Source of the DNA: Hibiscus mutabilis
Taxonomy: Eukaryota; Streptophyta; Magnoliopsida; Malvales; Malvaceae
Direction of reading: 5' to 3'
Length of the DNA stretch: 64,000 bases
Assembly: GCA_019671005.1 (NCBI GenBank)
Contig: CM033715.1
Span: 4,650,001-4,714,000 of the forward strand
The notes under the pieces were generated by a model. It was not told the origin of the DNA, made no database searches, and was given only the letters and a program-made list of their open reading frames with translations. This document shows positions 10,561 through 23,059 of the stretch, piece by piece; position 1 is the stretch's first letter, and every line of letters begins with the position of its first letter. Both the position numbers and the translations under genes were made by a program.

Positions 10561-13383
10561 ATGGTAATTATTTTGCAGATCTGCAAATAGAAAATGACAT
10601 CTAGAGGAGTTTTGTTGTACCGTGATCATGAGCACATTTCGTCTCATATTCATAAAGAGCAAGTAAGTAATTTTGTTGTAATTTAAAATTTATTAGGTCA
10701 TGTGTAATAATACGAAATAATTTATTATAATAAATTAATTATAGGGTGTAGAGCATAGCATCCGTCGTCGAGGAATGAAGATCAAGGAACCTTCTGATCT
10801 CATAGTTTATTACCTACAGCTTGCCGGTTTTTATAATGCTTCATTTCTCCGTGGATTTAAGATAGTCTCCATGTTGATTACCCCATTGATTGAATGGTAG
10901 AGACCAGAGACTCACACATTTCATTTTTCATTTGGCGAATGCACAATAACTCTAGAGGATGTAGTAGTACAGCTCGGTGTCCCAACAAATGGGAAGCCGC
11001 TGGTTGGAGAGAACAAGTATAATGCATTTGAGCTTTGCAGGCAGTACCTGGGTAAAGCTCCTCCTGAGTCATGTGTGGATGGTTTACGTCTTAGAATTTT
11101 ATGGTTGCAGCGGGAATTTATGATAACAGATGGATATGGTCGCTGAGAAGTTGAGTGTGCAACTCGAGCGTATATACTACAACTTATTGGTGGGGTATTG
11201 ATGCCAGCTACATCTGGTAATATGGTTTACACACAATATCTGCCATTCTTGGCTAATTTTGCCATAGCTGCTAAATATAGTTGGGGATCTGCAATATTGG
11301 CATTCTTGTACCATGAAATGTGCAAGGTCGCAATTATGAACGGTGAGAAGAAGAATTCAGATATGGGTGGATGTCAAACTTATTGTAGTCGTAGGCGTGG
11401 TACAGGCTGCCTTATCTAACACCCATTGTAGAAGTACCCGTACCGTTTGAGTTTCCGCTTGCTGGAAGGTAATATTGCAACTACAATTGTATATGAGTAT
11501 TTTACTTATCTAATATTTATTTGCAACGACTTAAAAATATAAGTTCAATATCTTTGCAGATGGAGACATAAGTTGAGGAATGCGGGGGTGGTGCACAACA
11601 CTGCCAGAGATATAAGACTGAAGATCCAAACAATAGGAAAAGATCAGGTATCATAATATTATTTTTAAATTAAATATTGACTTCGTATTTTTTAAGTAAT
11701 ATGTTTGTTTTTGTATGAATATTAATATTTGTGTTTTACAGTTTATTTAGCAGTCATGCGCGAATGACACAATCAAGGCTTGCCTACCAAACAATATGTT
11801 TCAATGTTCATCATTCTGGGGTGCAATTGTGCCTTTGATCAATTTTTATATTGTTGAGACTCATTGTGCTGACCGAGTGTTGCAACAGTTCAACTTCCAT
11901 CAACCCATTCCTAGAGCTCCACGTAAACCTATTCATATTGTTCGTAGAGGTAGATTCAATGAGAATTGGACTCTGAAGCAAGCCGATTTCATTGAACAGT
12001 GGGAGGAAAGATGGACGCGGTGGGATCATAATTTGAGTCCACTTCAAGCCAGTGATTTTGAATTTAATACAGAGTACTATTCTTGGTTTTGAAAAATGGA
12101 AAACCATTCATAGTATCTCCCGAAGACATGGATAAATGGCTTGAAGATCCACAGTGCTCAAGACACGTACACTTCTCATCTGAATTTGGTCAGAGCTCTC
12201 AAGAACCAACAGACGAACCAAACTTGGAAAGTTTTTTGGGTTGGCCTTATTTGTGGTCTCAGGTGCAATCCCAATTGTAACACCTCTTTTCCCATATTTG
12301 TCACCAAATACAAGTCAGAGATGTTACAAAAAAAATTTAAAACAATTTTTTTCTAACCAAGTTAAATCGGTTGTCTGCGCTGTCCTTACTCAAAATTTAT
12401 ATAACATTTTATAGACATTGAAATTTCATTATGTAAATTTCTAATTAAACTATATTCATTCAACTTTTTAATCATATAAATTAATGACTCAAATTCATTA
12501 TACAAAAATTCAAAGAAATTCCTAGATTCACGTCACAATGAAATTTTTCTGGAATTATGCTGCCCTGTTTTTCTGACCCTTCCTCGATTAAAAATTCATA
12601 ACTTTTAATATACAAATCGAAATCAGACACTGTTTGTCTTAAAAGAAACTAGACTCAATTTCCAGTTTACACATATAAGATTCACTCTCATATTCAACTT
12701 ATGGAATTTATGCTGATTTTTCAAACCCACTGCATTTGTATGATTCCTGAACAGAATTATGTCTTTCTCCACCATAAGCATATTATTCACTGATGACTTA
12801 GTCCTTCATACTATTAAAATGTATCAAGGCTCACCATGATCATTATCCACATCATATGAGTTATTAAGCCAATCATTCTTTAGTCACAAATTATTACAAG
12901 CCATAATTAATTTATACATGCCATCTAGTATATCCAATTAAAAATGATAGATGTCATAACTGTTATTAGAGTGATATACCTTCAAATTTAGCATATGATG
13001 CTCCGCTACTCTCTCATTGGTACTCCTTTAAAACCTACACATGAACATCATCACACGCTAAGTATATACTTAGTGAGGCAATAATCTTTAATCAAGTGCA
13101 ATTAACATAATATCAATATACATAAATAACAATGCATATGATCACCTTACCATTTCATATTCATTAACATAAATAGATATGTAACAACATGTATGAATAT
13201 CAAAGTGATAAGATTAGATCTTACCAATACCTTTTTCCATTTCTATCTGCAAGCTTTCAAGCTTATCTTCTTGTTTCTTTTCATTTTTTATTCTTTTCAA
13301 TTTATTTAGCCCAAGGTATCGAATTAAGAGATTCTATGTACACGAGTCATCCCCTATACTTACTTGAGTATAGTGTATTATTT

Positions 13384-13553
13384 GCACCGTAGTGCTTAGC
13401 ACCCTAAGTGCTTCCGTATACCCAAACCTTGCATGAGTATACCCTCATTGAGTATTAATAAAATTGCACCGTAGTGCTTAACACCCTAAGTGTTTCTGTA
13501 TACCCAAACCTTGCATGAGTATACCCTCAATGAGTATTTATAAAATTTGCACT
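13384..13553. repeat. 82-bp tandem repeat inside the LTR-like insertion
   Basis: The block gcaccgtagtgcttagcacc, then ctaagtgcttccgtatacc and the AAACCTTGCATGAGTATACC part, appears at 13384 and again at 13466. A partial third unit follows at about 13547. Units differ by a few bases. Confidence 0.9.
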
Positions 13554-13683
13554 TTACCTGAAGTGCTTAGAATCTTTATACAGCTGTTTATGACTCTATG
13601 GCTAGCCAGCTATAATATCGAACCTCTATATCATACATTGGGTTTTATTTCATCATTTAAGTCATCAATGGCAACATATATCA

Positions 13684-13705
13684 ATATATATATATATATA
13701 TATAC
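13684..13705. repeat. (TA)n microsatellite in LTR-like insertion
   Basis: A short TA run follows tatatcaat. It is an ordinary simple repeat. Confidence 0.85.
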
Positions 13706-16700
13706 ATATCAACAGTTGGCAGTTTATACCGAGAATAATATTTTAATTTCATCAATGTAAGAAATCATATGGTCAATGCATTTTATATTCAAATTCTTGA
13801 CATATTATGTTATGTCAATCATATGCCTAATGACATAAATATCATAGCAACAATAATTTAGGGTAGGCTCATCGCAAGCCATCCCAATCATGTATAAAAT
13901 ATCAATGTAGTGTGACATGTATGCAATTGCACTCGCCTGGGCCATTTATTTGTTGCCTCACTAAGTCCCATTGATCCTTTACTTCATAGTACCTCGAACC
14001 TCCCTTGATTCGAACTTAACTTCATAAGTCACATAAATAAAATATTTGTTCGATCTCAATCTAACAATATCTTAGACATATTGTCCAATATATTCATTCG
14101 AATATAAAATTTCCAAACGTCTTCCTTTCTTCCTTGTATTGTTCAAAACTCATTATGGTCCTTAGTGACCAATTTGAACTTCCATTAACCCCTTTCAAGC
14201 TTACTAATTAACCTTAGATACAAAGTGTATCAATTCTCAATTTAAGGCAGTTTGCACTACCTTCAAAGAAATATTTCTATAAAATAATCTACAACTCGAA
14301 ATTCGACTCTGTTTATTCTAAAAGAAACTAGATTCGATAAGATTTTCACCCATATAAATTAATAATCCAAATTCAACTTATACGATTTATGGCAAATTTT
14401 CAAAGTCGATTATAGTGTTGAAATTCGGAACAGACGGGTGTTTTGTTTTCTGACCTTTCGTCACTTAAAAATTCATATCTTTTGAATCAGAACTCGAAAT
14501 CAGTTTTCGTTTATTGGACACGAAACTAGACGAACAAATCTTTACATAGTATAAAATTCACCATCTAACCATTTTTGTAGAATTTATGATGAATTTTCAA
14601 AGTTGCTGCCATAAACCAGTTTTCTACACAACTTCCATAATTAAACTTCAAATTTTTATACTAACTTCTCCTTACTTCTCTACTTTTCAATTTAGTCCAA
14701 TTTCTTGCTTTTCCACCAACTCATATCCTTCTTCACCAAATAATTATTCAAAATAATTCTCCCTTATTTTTCATTCTTTGACTAAATAGTCACTAAAATG
14801 CAAAGATAAGGATTCAAACTTCTTAACTTTGCAAATTAGTCCTCAATTCAACATTGCTACCTTAACTCCATCATTACAACTAAAAATCAGATTTAGCACC
14901 CATACAAAACTTCATTTTCGATTTGGTCACTTAACTTTGACAATTTGTCAAAATAGTCGCCAATCGATTCAACATCAATTTAACATTCTAACTTCAATTT
15001 CATGTCTCTAACATCATTAATAACATAAATACACACCAAAAAACATAAAAATCAGATTTGTTCCTGTAACTTTTAAACTTGCCGAATTGGTCCTTATTCT
15101 TTTCTTCCTTGAATTTCATCATTTCAAGCATAGAAATAATACTACAACATCATTTCTAACATGATTGAACCTTAAAACATGAAAACTCAACATGTTCTTC
15201 AACCACCATAATCACCAATATCAACTTAGAAGCATGGAAACCATATGAAAATTATACCAAATAAAGGATAATTCAAAGGATATCAAATCTTTGTTTCATG
15301 ACTCAACTCAAAAACCAACTAAATCAAGCCAAAAATTGAATTGAAAGTTTTCTTACCTAGCTTGAAGGAGACTCACGGCAGATTTGGAGAAGTTGAGAGA
15401 ATTCTACAACTTTTTTTTTCTTTAATTCTATGCCAAATGGCATTAAATAATCCTTATTTTAATAAAAAAAATCCTTCATAGTAAAATGATCATTCTACCC
15501 TTGGGTTATGACCAATTAGGTGTTGACACCTATGCTTCTCTTTAATATTTAGTCAAAGATATTTAAAAAGGATGGGTAAAATGACCATTTTGCCATTAAT
15601 GAATTCTTGTATCTTCAAAAATGCCATTTATGCACCACTTCAAATATCGTATTTCAATCGAATCTAAATCGATCAGAAACAATTTAGAACCACAATATCA
15701 TGTTACTCGGGTCTTCTAAAGACTCCCTTCAAATTTTTATAATATTTCGAGATCAAATGATCATCTGAATTCTATTTAAACTTTAACTGTAATTTCCCAA
15801 TAATAGAAGCATCGGATCAAACCAAAATTTTTATATTCGATTCACACTCTTAAGTGATCTGTATATTTATGACATAAAAATAATTATTGGGAAAATTACC
15901 ATGCTTGTCCCTAAACTTTTCTCTTTTTTTACTTTAGCCACCGAACTTTCAAAGTTTATATTTTAGTCACTGAACTAAAACCACCAACTTTTAATTCTTT
16001 TCATTTTGGTCACTAAATAATTAGTGGGGTATTACACCAATCCCCCCCAGACATGTAAGCATTAATCCTTGGGAAGAAGCAATACAACACGGGTGTCCAC
16101 CATTTGGTAATATTTCGGAACAACCACCAGTTGGAGAAAGCTCATCATTTCATCAAACATTTGGATTTGGTAATGTTTCGGAACAATCACCAATTAATTT
16201 TCCGTTTGGTGGTAGCTCATCTTCTCAGACAGCTTACAACAATGATGGAGAATACGTACCACAATTTCAGTATCCTCAAACATCTGTATATATGGGGAAG
16301 GTATGGGTGTTGGTAGTATGACAGCTCTGTTGTCGACTACCACCATTAGCAGCTCATCATTCCATCCGGAAGATATTTATGGCACACCACCTTCTACGCA
16401 AATTTCGGATGATCAATCTATGAACGATGAGCAGGCTCTGAATCGACCACGAAGAACTTATCATCCCTCTCAGTGGTACGATCAAACATCATCCTTCCAC
16501 AGACAAGATTTACCGAGAATGAGGAGGAAGTAGGAAATAGGGTTTATTTATTTATTTGTAATTTATGTTTCGATTTTGAATATTTGTGGTCCTCGGGCAT
16601 TTCAGGTTATAACACGTATTTCTTTCGATTTCATTTCGATATTTAAGTTGTTTATATTTCGGCATCAAAATTGAAATTCCAACTACAAATTTCAAAAAAT

Positions 16701-16719
16701 CAATATATAAATAAATGGT

Positions 16720-16860
16720 TAAAAAAATCAAGAAAGTTAAATTTGGTTCGAATATTAACTGTAAAAAATGAAGGTTAAATTTGGTTCAAATATTAACTGT
16801 AAAAAAGAAAGGTTAAATTTGGTTCAAATATTAACGGTAAAGAAATGGTTAATTTTGTTC
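16720..16860. repeat. About 40-bp tandem repeat between the two MULE genes
   Basis: Three to four units of aggttaaatttggttcaaat followed by attaactgtaaaaaa lie between the convergent 3' ends of the mobile-domain gene and the transposase gene. The units differ by single bases. They may form part of a shared 3' region, but no function can be shown. Confidence 0.8.
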
Positions 16861-16949
16861 GAATAAATAGTAACTATATATTTAAGTTCGTTTTTTAACT
16901 TTGGTATTCAAATTCCAAATCAAAATGGAAACATGAACGACAAATGTAT

Positions 16950-19281
16950 TTACATTACCATAAAATGTACGATCAAACAAAATATAGGTTGATGGTCTGG
17001 TACGATAGTTGGAAAGATTAGAGTTGTTCGGACACTTGTTTCTTGTATGACCCGGTCCCTTACAAATAGTACAATGTCTACCTTGAACCCCCCATCTCTA
17101 TCATCCAGATCATCCATATTAGTATGAATACGAGTAGATATCGGTCGACCCTTCAGCTTTCTACGAAGCTCTAGATTTGGTAACCATTCTTCGTATATTG
17201 GCTCTACCGGCCAATAATCTTGGTTCGGGATTATGTTGAACCGGATTCTGTATATATTTGCCATATTCTCCAGTTTATAACACTCATCCGCAAACTCATA
17301 AGGGTCGAGACGAAAATGCAAGCATGCGGCGTGTGCGTGAGAGCGGGGGTTGGAATGCACCACAATCACACCATCTCTGAGGAAGGTTTACGGTGAACAT
17401 TCTTTGCTCTCATCGGACCTTAGCTTCAATAGAAAATTCAAATTCATGTGGGTCGAATATTCTGACTCGCATAGAGGTTGCTTCAGCTTGAAGTTCGATC
17501 ATTCTATCCTGCAGGGTTTTAGACCAATGTTGTCCGTTGTTTATCTGGGCGTTAACTTCCTGCCCTTTGCCAGACCACACTTTACCCAATCTAAAGCAAG
17601 TCTCCCACACAATACTTGCAATTGGGAGATGACGTGTTCCTTTAAGCACCGAGTTTATAGCCTCTGCAAGGTTAGTTGTCATATAGCCCTAACGTCGACC
17701 TTCATCGTAGGTTTCTGACCATCTTTCCCTAGGTATGTCATTTGCAAAATTAAATATATTTCGACCGTGCCTCTTCAACTTGTTTATCCTCTGTTCGAAT
17801 TTTGGTTGAAGTAGTTCATACCCTATTTTAAAAAATTAAGTTAAATAAGTCAACAGGATCAGCTTAAAAAAATTATTAATTTTTATAAACAACGAATAAC
17901 AACTTACCCGCACCTAAAATTTCTTTTTGGATCTGATTATTTCCGAAATGCTTCTTTGCATTTGCCGCAATATGACGTACACAATATGTTGGATATGCAT
18001 GTGGGGGCTTCCATAAACTCTCATCTCTGTCAATTACTGATAAGAGCGCAGTCCCCCTATCAGAAATCATGCAAATCTCATATTCTTTTACTATATGGTT
18101 GCGTAGATGCTTTAAAAAAAATTCCCATCCATCCACGTCTTCCTTTTCAACTATGGCAAAGGCAATTGGGAATATATTACTGTCTTCATCTTGTGCAAGA
18201 GCCACGAGTAATATATGACCGTACTTCCCATACAGCCACATACCATCCACTTGAATCATGTGTTTGTAGAATGGAAACCCTTCAATGCACGCATTGAACG
18301 CCCAAAATAACTTACTAAATATTCTTTTACCAGGAATTAATTCACCTTGTAAGTTGAACACCGATTTTGTTTCGTGTTCTACCATGGTTCCCGGGATGAA
18401 TATTTGCATTGCTCGTAACAGAGTTGGTAGCTTATTATACAATTTATCCTAATCACCATACAGTTGCGCCATCGCCTTCTGCTTTGCCATCCACGCCTTG
18501 TAGTAAGATGGAATATATCCAAGTTGAGTTCGAATGGAGGCTACTAACACTGCAATCGAAATTCTTGGCTCTTGTTCAACCAATGCCTTGGTGTAAGCAC
18601 ATATTAGATCAGAGTCTAAATTAATGTGGTCCTGTGATAAAGCCATATTAGAACAGGTGTGCTGCTCAATGAACCGTGACACCTCCCACATTTGACTCCT
18701 CTTTTTGTATGAAATTCTTACCCACCAAGGACATTTGCTCTTCCAATGAAGACACCTTACACAATATGTACTTTTATTAGACTCAACAACAGAAAATGAC
18801 GTATGGTGTTTGATGCAGTGCTCCTGAACTGCTAGCTTGGCAGCTTCTTTTGTTTCGAATTCAGCATTCAGTACCAATTCTCCAAAGTTTGACGATGATG
18901 AAGAACCAATACGCGGGCTTGATGTTCTGGATCTCGCATTGCAGTATAGTCTACCTCATATATGCGGGTTGCTGGAGGTTCATAGGCTGGATAAATCGGT
19001 TCCGGTTGCTGGGGCTCTAGTTCAACATAACCCCAAACTGGCTGCTCTTTTCCCAACCCGAGCCTAGAAACAACCGTAGCCTAAACATCATCTTCAACAT
19101 CAATACCATTACCCTCAGACACATCTGTCATAACAGCCTCAACATCATCAGCATCGAGTAAGTGCACGTCACCATCTTTCGTAATAGGCACAATATTTTC
19201 TTCATCCTCACTAAAATCATCAAGCGATTCGCCCCAACGACCAACTGTGGGTTCGGAATCCCAATATGTTGATGAACTCAT
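16950..19281 (-). pseudogene. mudrA-type MULE transposase, broken
   Basis: This reads leftward from the right TIR, starting MSSSTYWDSEPTVGRWGESL. Parts in order: an acidic N-terminus; the Mutator DNA-binding zone (AEFETKEAAKLAVQEHCIKH, VRCLHWKSKCPWW, RFIEQHTC); the MULE DDE core with IQVDGMWLYGKYGHILL (first Asp) and ICMISDRG (second Asp); MTTNLAEAINSVLKGTRHLP; and a SWIM-type zinc finger (WCDCGAFQ, then HAHAAC) with LDPYEFADECYKLE. An intron is placed at about 17824-17908. Lesions: TAG at about 19081; a frame change near 18880; TAG at 18447-18449 (GDW to GD-stop); TAG at about 17695 in the MTTNLAE segment; and a frame change inside the SWIM finger near 17350. Transposition activity is therefore lost. 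Confidence 0.9.
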
Positions 19282-19329
19282 TCTCTGTAAATATTAAAAA
19301 AAATAAGCAAAGATTAAAATCTGGTTTTC

Positions 19330-20060
19330 TTATTAAAATTTTAAAAATAATAAACAACAAATGAATTACAATTCCGAAAATACAAAAAGTTATCGAATTC
19401 AAAGAGAAATCGTGTATATGTTCTCTAAAGCCTTGAACAATAAAAAATAAGTAATTATCATTTGAATGAATATATCTTCAATCACACAAAAAAATCTTCA
19501 AACTCTCTATAATTTTAAAAAATAGATTAATAAAAAAATACACACCAAAAATCTACAAACCCTCTACAATTAAGAAAACAATAACAGGTTAATTAAAAAA
19601 TACACTTACTTACTTCAAAGAAACTGACAACCTCTCTCAAATACAATACAATTCTAACTCTCTCAAAATTTTCTCCATACACTACTACCATTATATAGCC
19701 CCCTATACAAATGTAAAATAATAATAATAATAATAATAATTTGCCGTGACCAGCTTTCACGTGAAAGTTGGTATGTGCATGCATGCATGCAACCCAACAG
19801 TCCAGGTCGCCAGGTGGCGACCTGGACTCAGCCGATAAAGTTGTTTACGCAACTTGCATGCCAAGAGCAGTGGCTTGTCATCCTTCACTGAGCCGACTTC
19901 TCGGTTTCACAGCACATCGCCATGTGGAGGTGGCAAGGTTCAAGCACGTAGGAGCAGACGGCGAGGTTCTGTTTATTTTGGCCTAAATGCCAAATTTTTG
20001 GTTAAACATCCCTATAATCCAAAATATAATCCTAAAATGGATTATTTGCCCAATTTTGCC
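19330..20060 (-). repeat. Right terminal inverted repeat of the MULE
   Basis: This is the inverted partner of 9839-10560, with the same landmarks in reverse order, including the ATT/AAT trinucleotide run at about 19717-19741 and ccattatatag at about 19689. It lies directly upstream of the transposase start at 19281 and presumably drives it. The two arms differ by many substitutions and small indels, so the insertion is not recent. Confidence 0.85.
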
Positions 20061-20069
20061 GAAAGTTGA
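20061..20069. repeat. Target site duplication of the MULE, right copy
   Basis: GAAAGTTGA directly follows the right TIR end and pairs with GAAGGTTGA at 9830-9838. Confidence 0.75.
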
Positions 20070-21836
20070 CTTTGTAATATTAATTTTTTTTAAAGAAAAA
20101 TCTTAAAATTTTGTACACTATATAAAATATAAATATCATAATATAGTAATAGTATTGATTATAATTATATTTTTCGGATAGTAAAGTTGTTAATTTAAGT
20201 GTTAAATCTCAATGCATGTACGAGTGTTTTTGTGTAATAAAAATTATAAAAATATGTATATTTGCTCATTAAAAAATAAATTTTAAATTTTATGAGTTAA
20301 ATTTTTAAATTTTAAACTTGGAAATAGAAAGAATTGTGTACATATTGTATAATTTTTTAAAAAAATAAACACTAAATTTCATTAAAATAATAAGAAAAAT
20401 ACACAGATAAATAGTTTCTCGAATACAAAAAAACGTAAAAATATAAAGAGTATGCAAACGAGAATAGCAAACTTAAATTTTCTCATAAAATCTTCATTAG
20501 TGTTCTTCAAATCTAACACTATAGACAAATCTTGGAGGGCTCACTGGAAGAGCGCAGATCCTTGAATTACTCCAACCAACAACAAGAGAAAAAATGGCTT
20601 GATTAACTCTACGGACGGACAACCAACCCACGCAATGTTGTGCGGCAAGATTCAATTGTAACATGCATCAAGTTGTAAATGTCTTTAATATCAGCATACC
20701 ATAGAGGCAGGCAAAGAATGTGCTATAGCGGCAGATAAATAACAGGCCAAAACAGCCACGAAAAACAAAAAATCAAAACAAAGAAAAGAAAAGAACAAAA
20801 GTAAAAAACAAAAAAGCAAATAAAAAATTATCGCCGGTAGATGGTCAAAACTACTACTTAAAAAATTAAAAAAATACTTAAAAATTCTTAACTAAAATGA
20901 TAAATGCTGTAGAAAAAATGTGAAAGTGAGATAATACGTGTTATGATGGGTTAAATCTATTTTGAATTTAATAATTTTGCAAATTTTTATTATTTATATG
21001 TAGACAATTATATTAGCCAACCAAAGATTATGACCCCTCGAATAATTGTAGTAATGTAATTTTATTATATTTGTAGTTTATTTTGAGTTTTGATTCAATA
21101 ATTTAGATCTCATTAATATGATTTATCATTCCACCCAATCTTTAATGCTTTTGATTTTGTTTTTACAAATATGTATTTATGTCCTTGTACTAATTTATCT
21201 CATCGAATTATAGCGTAATACAAATAAATTTCATTGATTAGTTGTGTTATAGAATTTTATTATTGTGATTAATGAGATTGTCAAAGTAGTAAACAGTTTA
21301 GTATTGTTTAAGCAAGTTTTGAGTTTGAGATCTTGTGTATATATAATTTTTTGTTGAAAAACTCACTTACCAAAATTAAGTATTTGACGCATGTCGATCT
21401 AGACTAATTAAGGCAAAACTTTAGGGATCTGCTAGGGAAACCAATTTTTTTTATTATCGTGAGCAACTATATATGAAATAGTTCCAAGTAGTAATGCTTA
21501 AATTTGGACTAATCAAATTGGTAGAGTAGGTGGCACTCATTTTGTCAATGTGAGGTTGAGTTTAAACTAACATTCTTAAAAAGCTAGTTGTGTAGATAAC
21601 TTAATTGCATAACTACTTTTTGTATTCCCCTAAATTCCCAGAAGAGGCATAATCTTACACAATCAAATGAGGCTCAACAAACATATCTAATATGTGGAAT
21701 TTAAGACAACCTTAATTATAAACCCTCCTCAAATTTAGTAAATTATGTCCCAATCAAGACCTAACCTTCTTCGTGTAACTGCTCGATGATGATGATGATG
21801 ATAGCGGAACTGATGATGATTCATGATGCTTTAAAT
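20070..21836. other. Gene-free AT-rich region
   Basis: No exon, RNA gene or complete transposon was recognised. It is low-complexity A/T-rich DNA with a short GATGAT run at about 21787-21803. Confidence 0.5.
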
Positions 21837-22255
21837 TAGGGATGGTTACGAGTTGAGTTGGGTTTTCGGTCAGTCACATCTTATCTAAAAATTTAACACC
21901 TCAATTGAATTTGACTGAATTTGTCCCAAATTTTAAAGTAAAAACCTGAATCTCACCCAATTTGACCCGAAATAATAAATAAAATTATTTTTATTTTTAT
22001 TCAATAAAATAGAAAGTTAATTGAAAAAATACATATAAAAATTGGGCATTATAATAATTGTTACATTTTTATTAGGATAAATAATTAAAATATATATAAA
22101 AAATGGACATTATAACCATTATTTCTAAATATTTAAAATAAAAGCAACTATTATTCCGGGTATGTTGAATATTTTTCACCCTAGATTCAAATTTGACCCT
22201 TTTTTAAAGAAAAAAACTTAACCCTATAATGTCTGGTCGGAACCCATCATCCATA
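21837..22255. mobile_element. hAT-like non-autonomous element, 419 bp
   Basis: The left end TAGGGATGGTTACGAGTTGAG and the right end ...CATCATCCATA are imperfect inverted repeats. They are flanked by CTTTAAAT (21829-21836) and CTTTAAAC (22256-22263), a 7-of-8 match to an 8-bp duplication typical of hAT elements. It has no coding capacity. Confidence 0.6.
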
Positions 22256-23059
22256 CTTTAAACACATGGTAGGGGTTTTGGGATTTAAGAAAATCGAAGA
22301 GGAAACATAGTTTGGAGGCCATTCAGATTTTAAAGTAGGATTTCAAAAACCTTGAAAGATTTCTTTCAAAATAATAATAAAAAAACCTTGAAAGATAATG
22401 AGATTGTGGATTCAATTAAAATAATAACTTTCAGAATTGTACAAATAAATGATCAAACAATGCCTAATATTCATAATTCAATTTTAGGTTTAAATTATCA
22501 TATATTATATATTTATAACCCCTAGTCAACAAAGATCATAATCCAAAATAAAACAAATTTTCACACAGGATTTAAATTATTAAACCAATAACCTTGTTGA
22601 CTTCTATGTACTGTGCTGTACAAGTACAACTTGAGTTAGATTGAAATTTTCTATAATATATAATATAGTCAGATTTAATCTAAGCCACGTTTTATTTTAT
22701 GAATTGGTATTAATAAATATTTATTTTTATAGTTTTTATTTGTGCTCGACTATGGTGAGTTAGTAGTTGGTCGGTAATTTTAATTATTAAGTATAAGAAT
22801 AAAATAACATTCCTCCTCATAATAAAAACGAGTTCTATATTTTTTACACAAAAGTAACAGTAATTTTCCTAGTCCAGTTTCATCGTTTTCTCTTAATTTA
22901 TTTATATTTTACCATTTTATATGATTCCATGAACATAGCCTATAACTACACCTGCTAACCCCTTTTTATATATATTATTAATACAACATAGTTTTCAAAT
23001 TGAGCCGCGTAATTTTTAAATTGAAACATTATGAAATTCAGATTATAAACTCTAACTGT

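Larger units (their letters stand above)
12276..16036. mobile_element. 3.76-kb solo-LTR-like insertion nested in the MULE
   Basis: It starts TGTAACACC and ends GGGGTATTACA, the TG...CA inverted termini of many plant Ty3-type LTRs. It is flanked by perfect 5-bp duplications CCAAT (12271-12275 and 16037-16041). Removing it and one CCAAT restores continuous coding sequence of the mobile-domain gene tail. No reverse transcriptase, integrase or gag was recognised, and no second LTR copy is evident. A solo LTR left by recombination therefore fits best; a non-autonomous element is the alternative. Orientation is uncertain. Internally there is an 82-bp tandem repeat, and two related blocks near 12580-12670 and 14300-14530 (aaaattcata with tcgaaatcag). 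Confidence 0.8.
10594..16533 (+). pseudogene. Plant mobile domain (MAIN-like) gene inside the MULE, broken
   Basis: Exons 10594-10662 (MTSRGVLLYRDHEHISSHIH), 10745-11468, 11560-11647 and 11742-16533 have standard splice borders. The plant mobile domain is readable in order: LAGFYNASFLRGFK; THTFHFSFGECTITLEDVVVQLG; RAYILQLIGGVLMPATSGN; YSWGSAILAFLYHEMC; RLPYLTPIVEVPVPFEFPLAGRW; KACLPNNMFQ; VPLINFYIVETH; DRVLQQFNFHQPIP. The Ser/Gly-rich tail ends RRTYHPSQWYDQTSSF at 16531. Cellular relatives (MAIN, MAIL1) act in silencing and genome stability; copies on transposons are known. In-frame stops are TAG 10898, TGA 11144, TAG 11748, and two more TAGs near 11380 after a frame change. A one-base loss lies near 12090. 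A solo-LTR-like insertion splits the last exon. Most stops fit TGG or CAG to TAG and CGA to TGA, C:G to T:A changes expected of methylated transposon DNA. Confidence 0.85.
9839..20060. mobile_element. 10.2-kb Mutator-like element (MULE) with mudrA and MAIN-like genes
   Basis: The ends are inverted copies: ggcaaaattgggcaaataatc on the left and its complement at the right edge (…gattatttgcccaattttgcc). They are flanked by a 9-bp target duplication, GAAGGTTGA at 9830-9838 and GAAAGTTGA at 20061-20069 (8 of 9 match). Nine-bp duplications and long TIRs are typical of the Mutator superfamily. Inside are a transposase gene reading leftward from the right TIR and a plant-mobile-domain gene reading rightward from the left TIR, the same convergent plan as maize MuDR. 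Both are decayed, so it cannot move on its own now. A solo-LTR-like insertion (12276-16036) makes up over a third of its length; without it the element was about 6.5 kb. Confidence 0.9.

Noticed and set aside
20500..20860. Possible retroelement or gene remnant (ggagggctcactggaagagc region)
   Set aside because: No frame stays open and no domain is recognisable. It was left as gene-free DNA.
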